Source of the DNA: Stratiolaelaps scimitus
Taxonomy: Eukaryota; Arthropoda; Arachnida; Mesostigmata; Laelapidae
Length of the DNA: 64,000 nt
Direction: 5' to 3'
NCBI GenBank assembly: GCA_019614645.1
Contig: JABWDB010000049.1
Location: 2,221,403-2,285,402 of the forward strand
Every line of letters begins with the position of its first letter. Position 1 is the first letter of the stretch. Made by a program: the position numbers and the translations under genes. The notes below the pieces were generated by a model. The model had not been told where the DNA came from, made no database searches, and saw only the letters and a program-made list of their open reading frames with translations. Positions 63,635-64,000 of the stretch are shown here, one piece after another.

Positions 63635-63941
63635 GTGATCATTTTAATCTGTGGAGTTATTGTACACACGAACAGTTGGAATTGTTTCATCTACTTAGAA
63701 CAGACACAAACAGTTATAATTGCTTAACTTATTATTTAGAGAAATATAAACATTTATATTATTCAAAACAAATCATGAATGTGACAAGCATGTACGATTC
63801 AATTTGTGTCATTTCATTTCTTCGTTTATGCACTGATTGTATGATAAGATATTCCATATGTCACACAATCCGTGTGGTATGGTTGTTGTGCTTTTTACCT
63901 AACCATATAATAACTCCGTAGCCACAGATTAAAATGACCAC

Positions 63942-64000
63942 TGCGTCGGCCGGGAATCGAACCCGGGCCACCCGCGTGGCAGGCGAGTATTCTACCACTG
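63942..64000 (-). tRNA. tRNA-Gly(GCC), copy 14, cut by window end
   Basis: The 3' 59 nt match the intact gene. The 5' 12 nt lie outside the window. Mirror of the gene at 59,951. Confidence 0.93.

Larger units (their letters stand above)
62620..64000. repeat. Right arm of near-perfect palindrome P7
   Basis: Mirror of 59,860-61,400. It continues to the window edge, so the full arm length is unknown. Confidence 0.93.

Overview
This window is eukaryotic, metazoan-type repetitive DNA. It holds no recognisable single-copy protein gene. The tRNA genes have internal A and B boxes, encode no CCA and are followed by T-run (Pol III) terminators. The mobile elements are animal types: LINEs with reverse transcriptase and a restriction-like endonuclease, a BEL/Pao LTR element, mariner remnants and SINE-like retroposons. 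An arthropod or other invertebrate is plausible, but the sequence does not fix the taxon.

The backbone is a tRNA gene cluster. About 44 full-length or nearly full-length copies of only four tRNA genes are present: Val-CAC, Val-TAC, elongator Met-CAT and Gly-GCC. About ten further copies are damaged or partial. Positions 1-36.4 kb carry Val and Met genes. Positions 39.6-64 kb carry Gly genes, with one stray Val-CAC at 43.5 kb. The genes lie on both strands because the cluster is built of nested inverted duplications. Approximate centres are 7.4, 16.9, 22.3, 28.2, 52.1, 54.5 and 62.0 kb. The last has arms that look almost identical and runs off the window edge. A direct duplication links 4.5-5.9 kb with 32.3-33.7 kb.

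Mobile DNA fills the spacers. A GC-rich RLE-type LINE family occurs as many 5'- or 3'-truncated pieces at 7.2-9.0, 17.9-18.4, 20.4-22.4, 23.5-23.8, 24.5-25.2, 27.3-27.7, 29.3, 31.4-32.1, 32.9, 33.8, 44.4-46.1, 49.4-50.5 and 57.8-59.8 kb. Several pieces keep target-site duplications; others were copied along with the tRNA genes. A 4.47-kb BEL/Pao element at 50.5-55.0 kb has 620-bp LTRs with 4 differences, an ATTGT target duplication and a deleted pol. A 477-bp solo LTR sits inside a LINE copy at 58.8-59.3 kb. Fragments of other LINEs (CR1/jockey-like at 3.3, 21 and 37 kb), a gag remnant at 34.3-35.3 kb and mariner pieces complete the set.

Two patterns stand out. First, in the Gly half, tRNA-Gly genes lie inside internally deleted mariner elements bounded by mariner ends, in tandem at two places and mirrored at others, so the tRNA gene looks like transposon cargo. 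Second, several unrelated short retroposons with clear target duplications share only a 3'-terminal hairpin followed by CGAAAA, which suggests a common retrotransposition signal.
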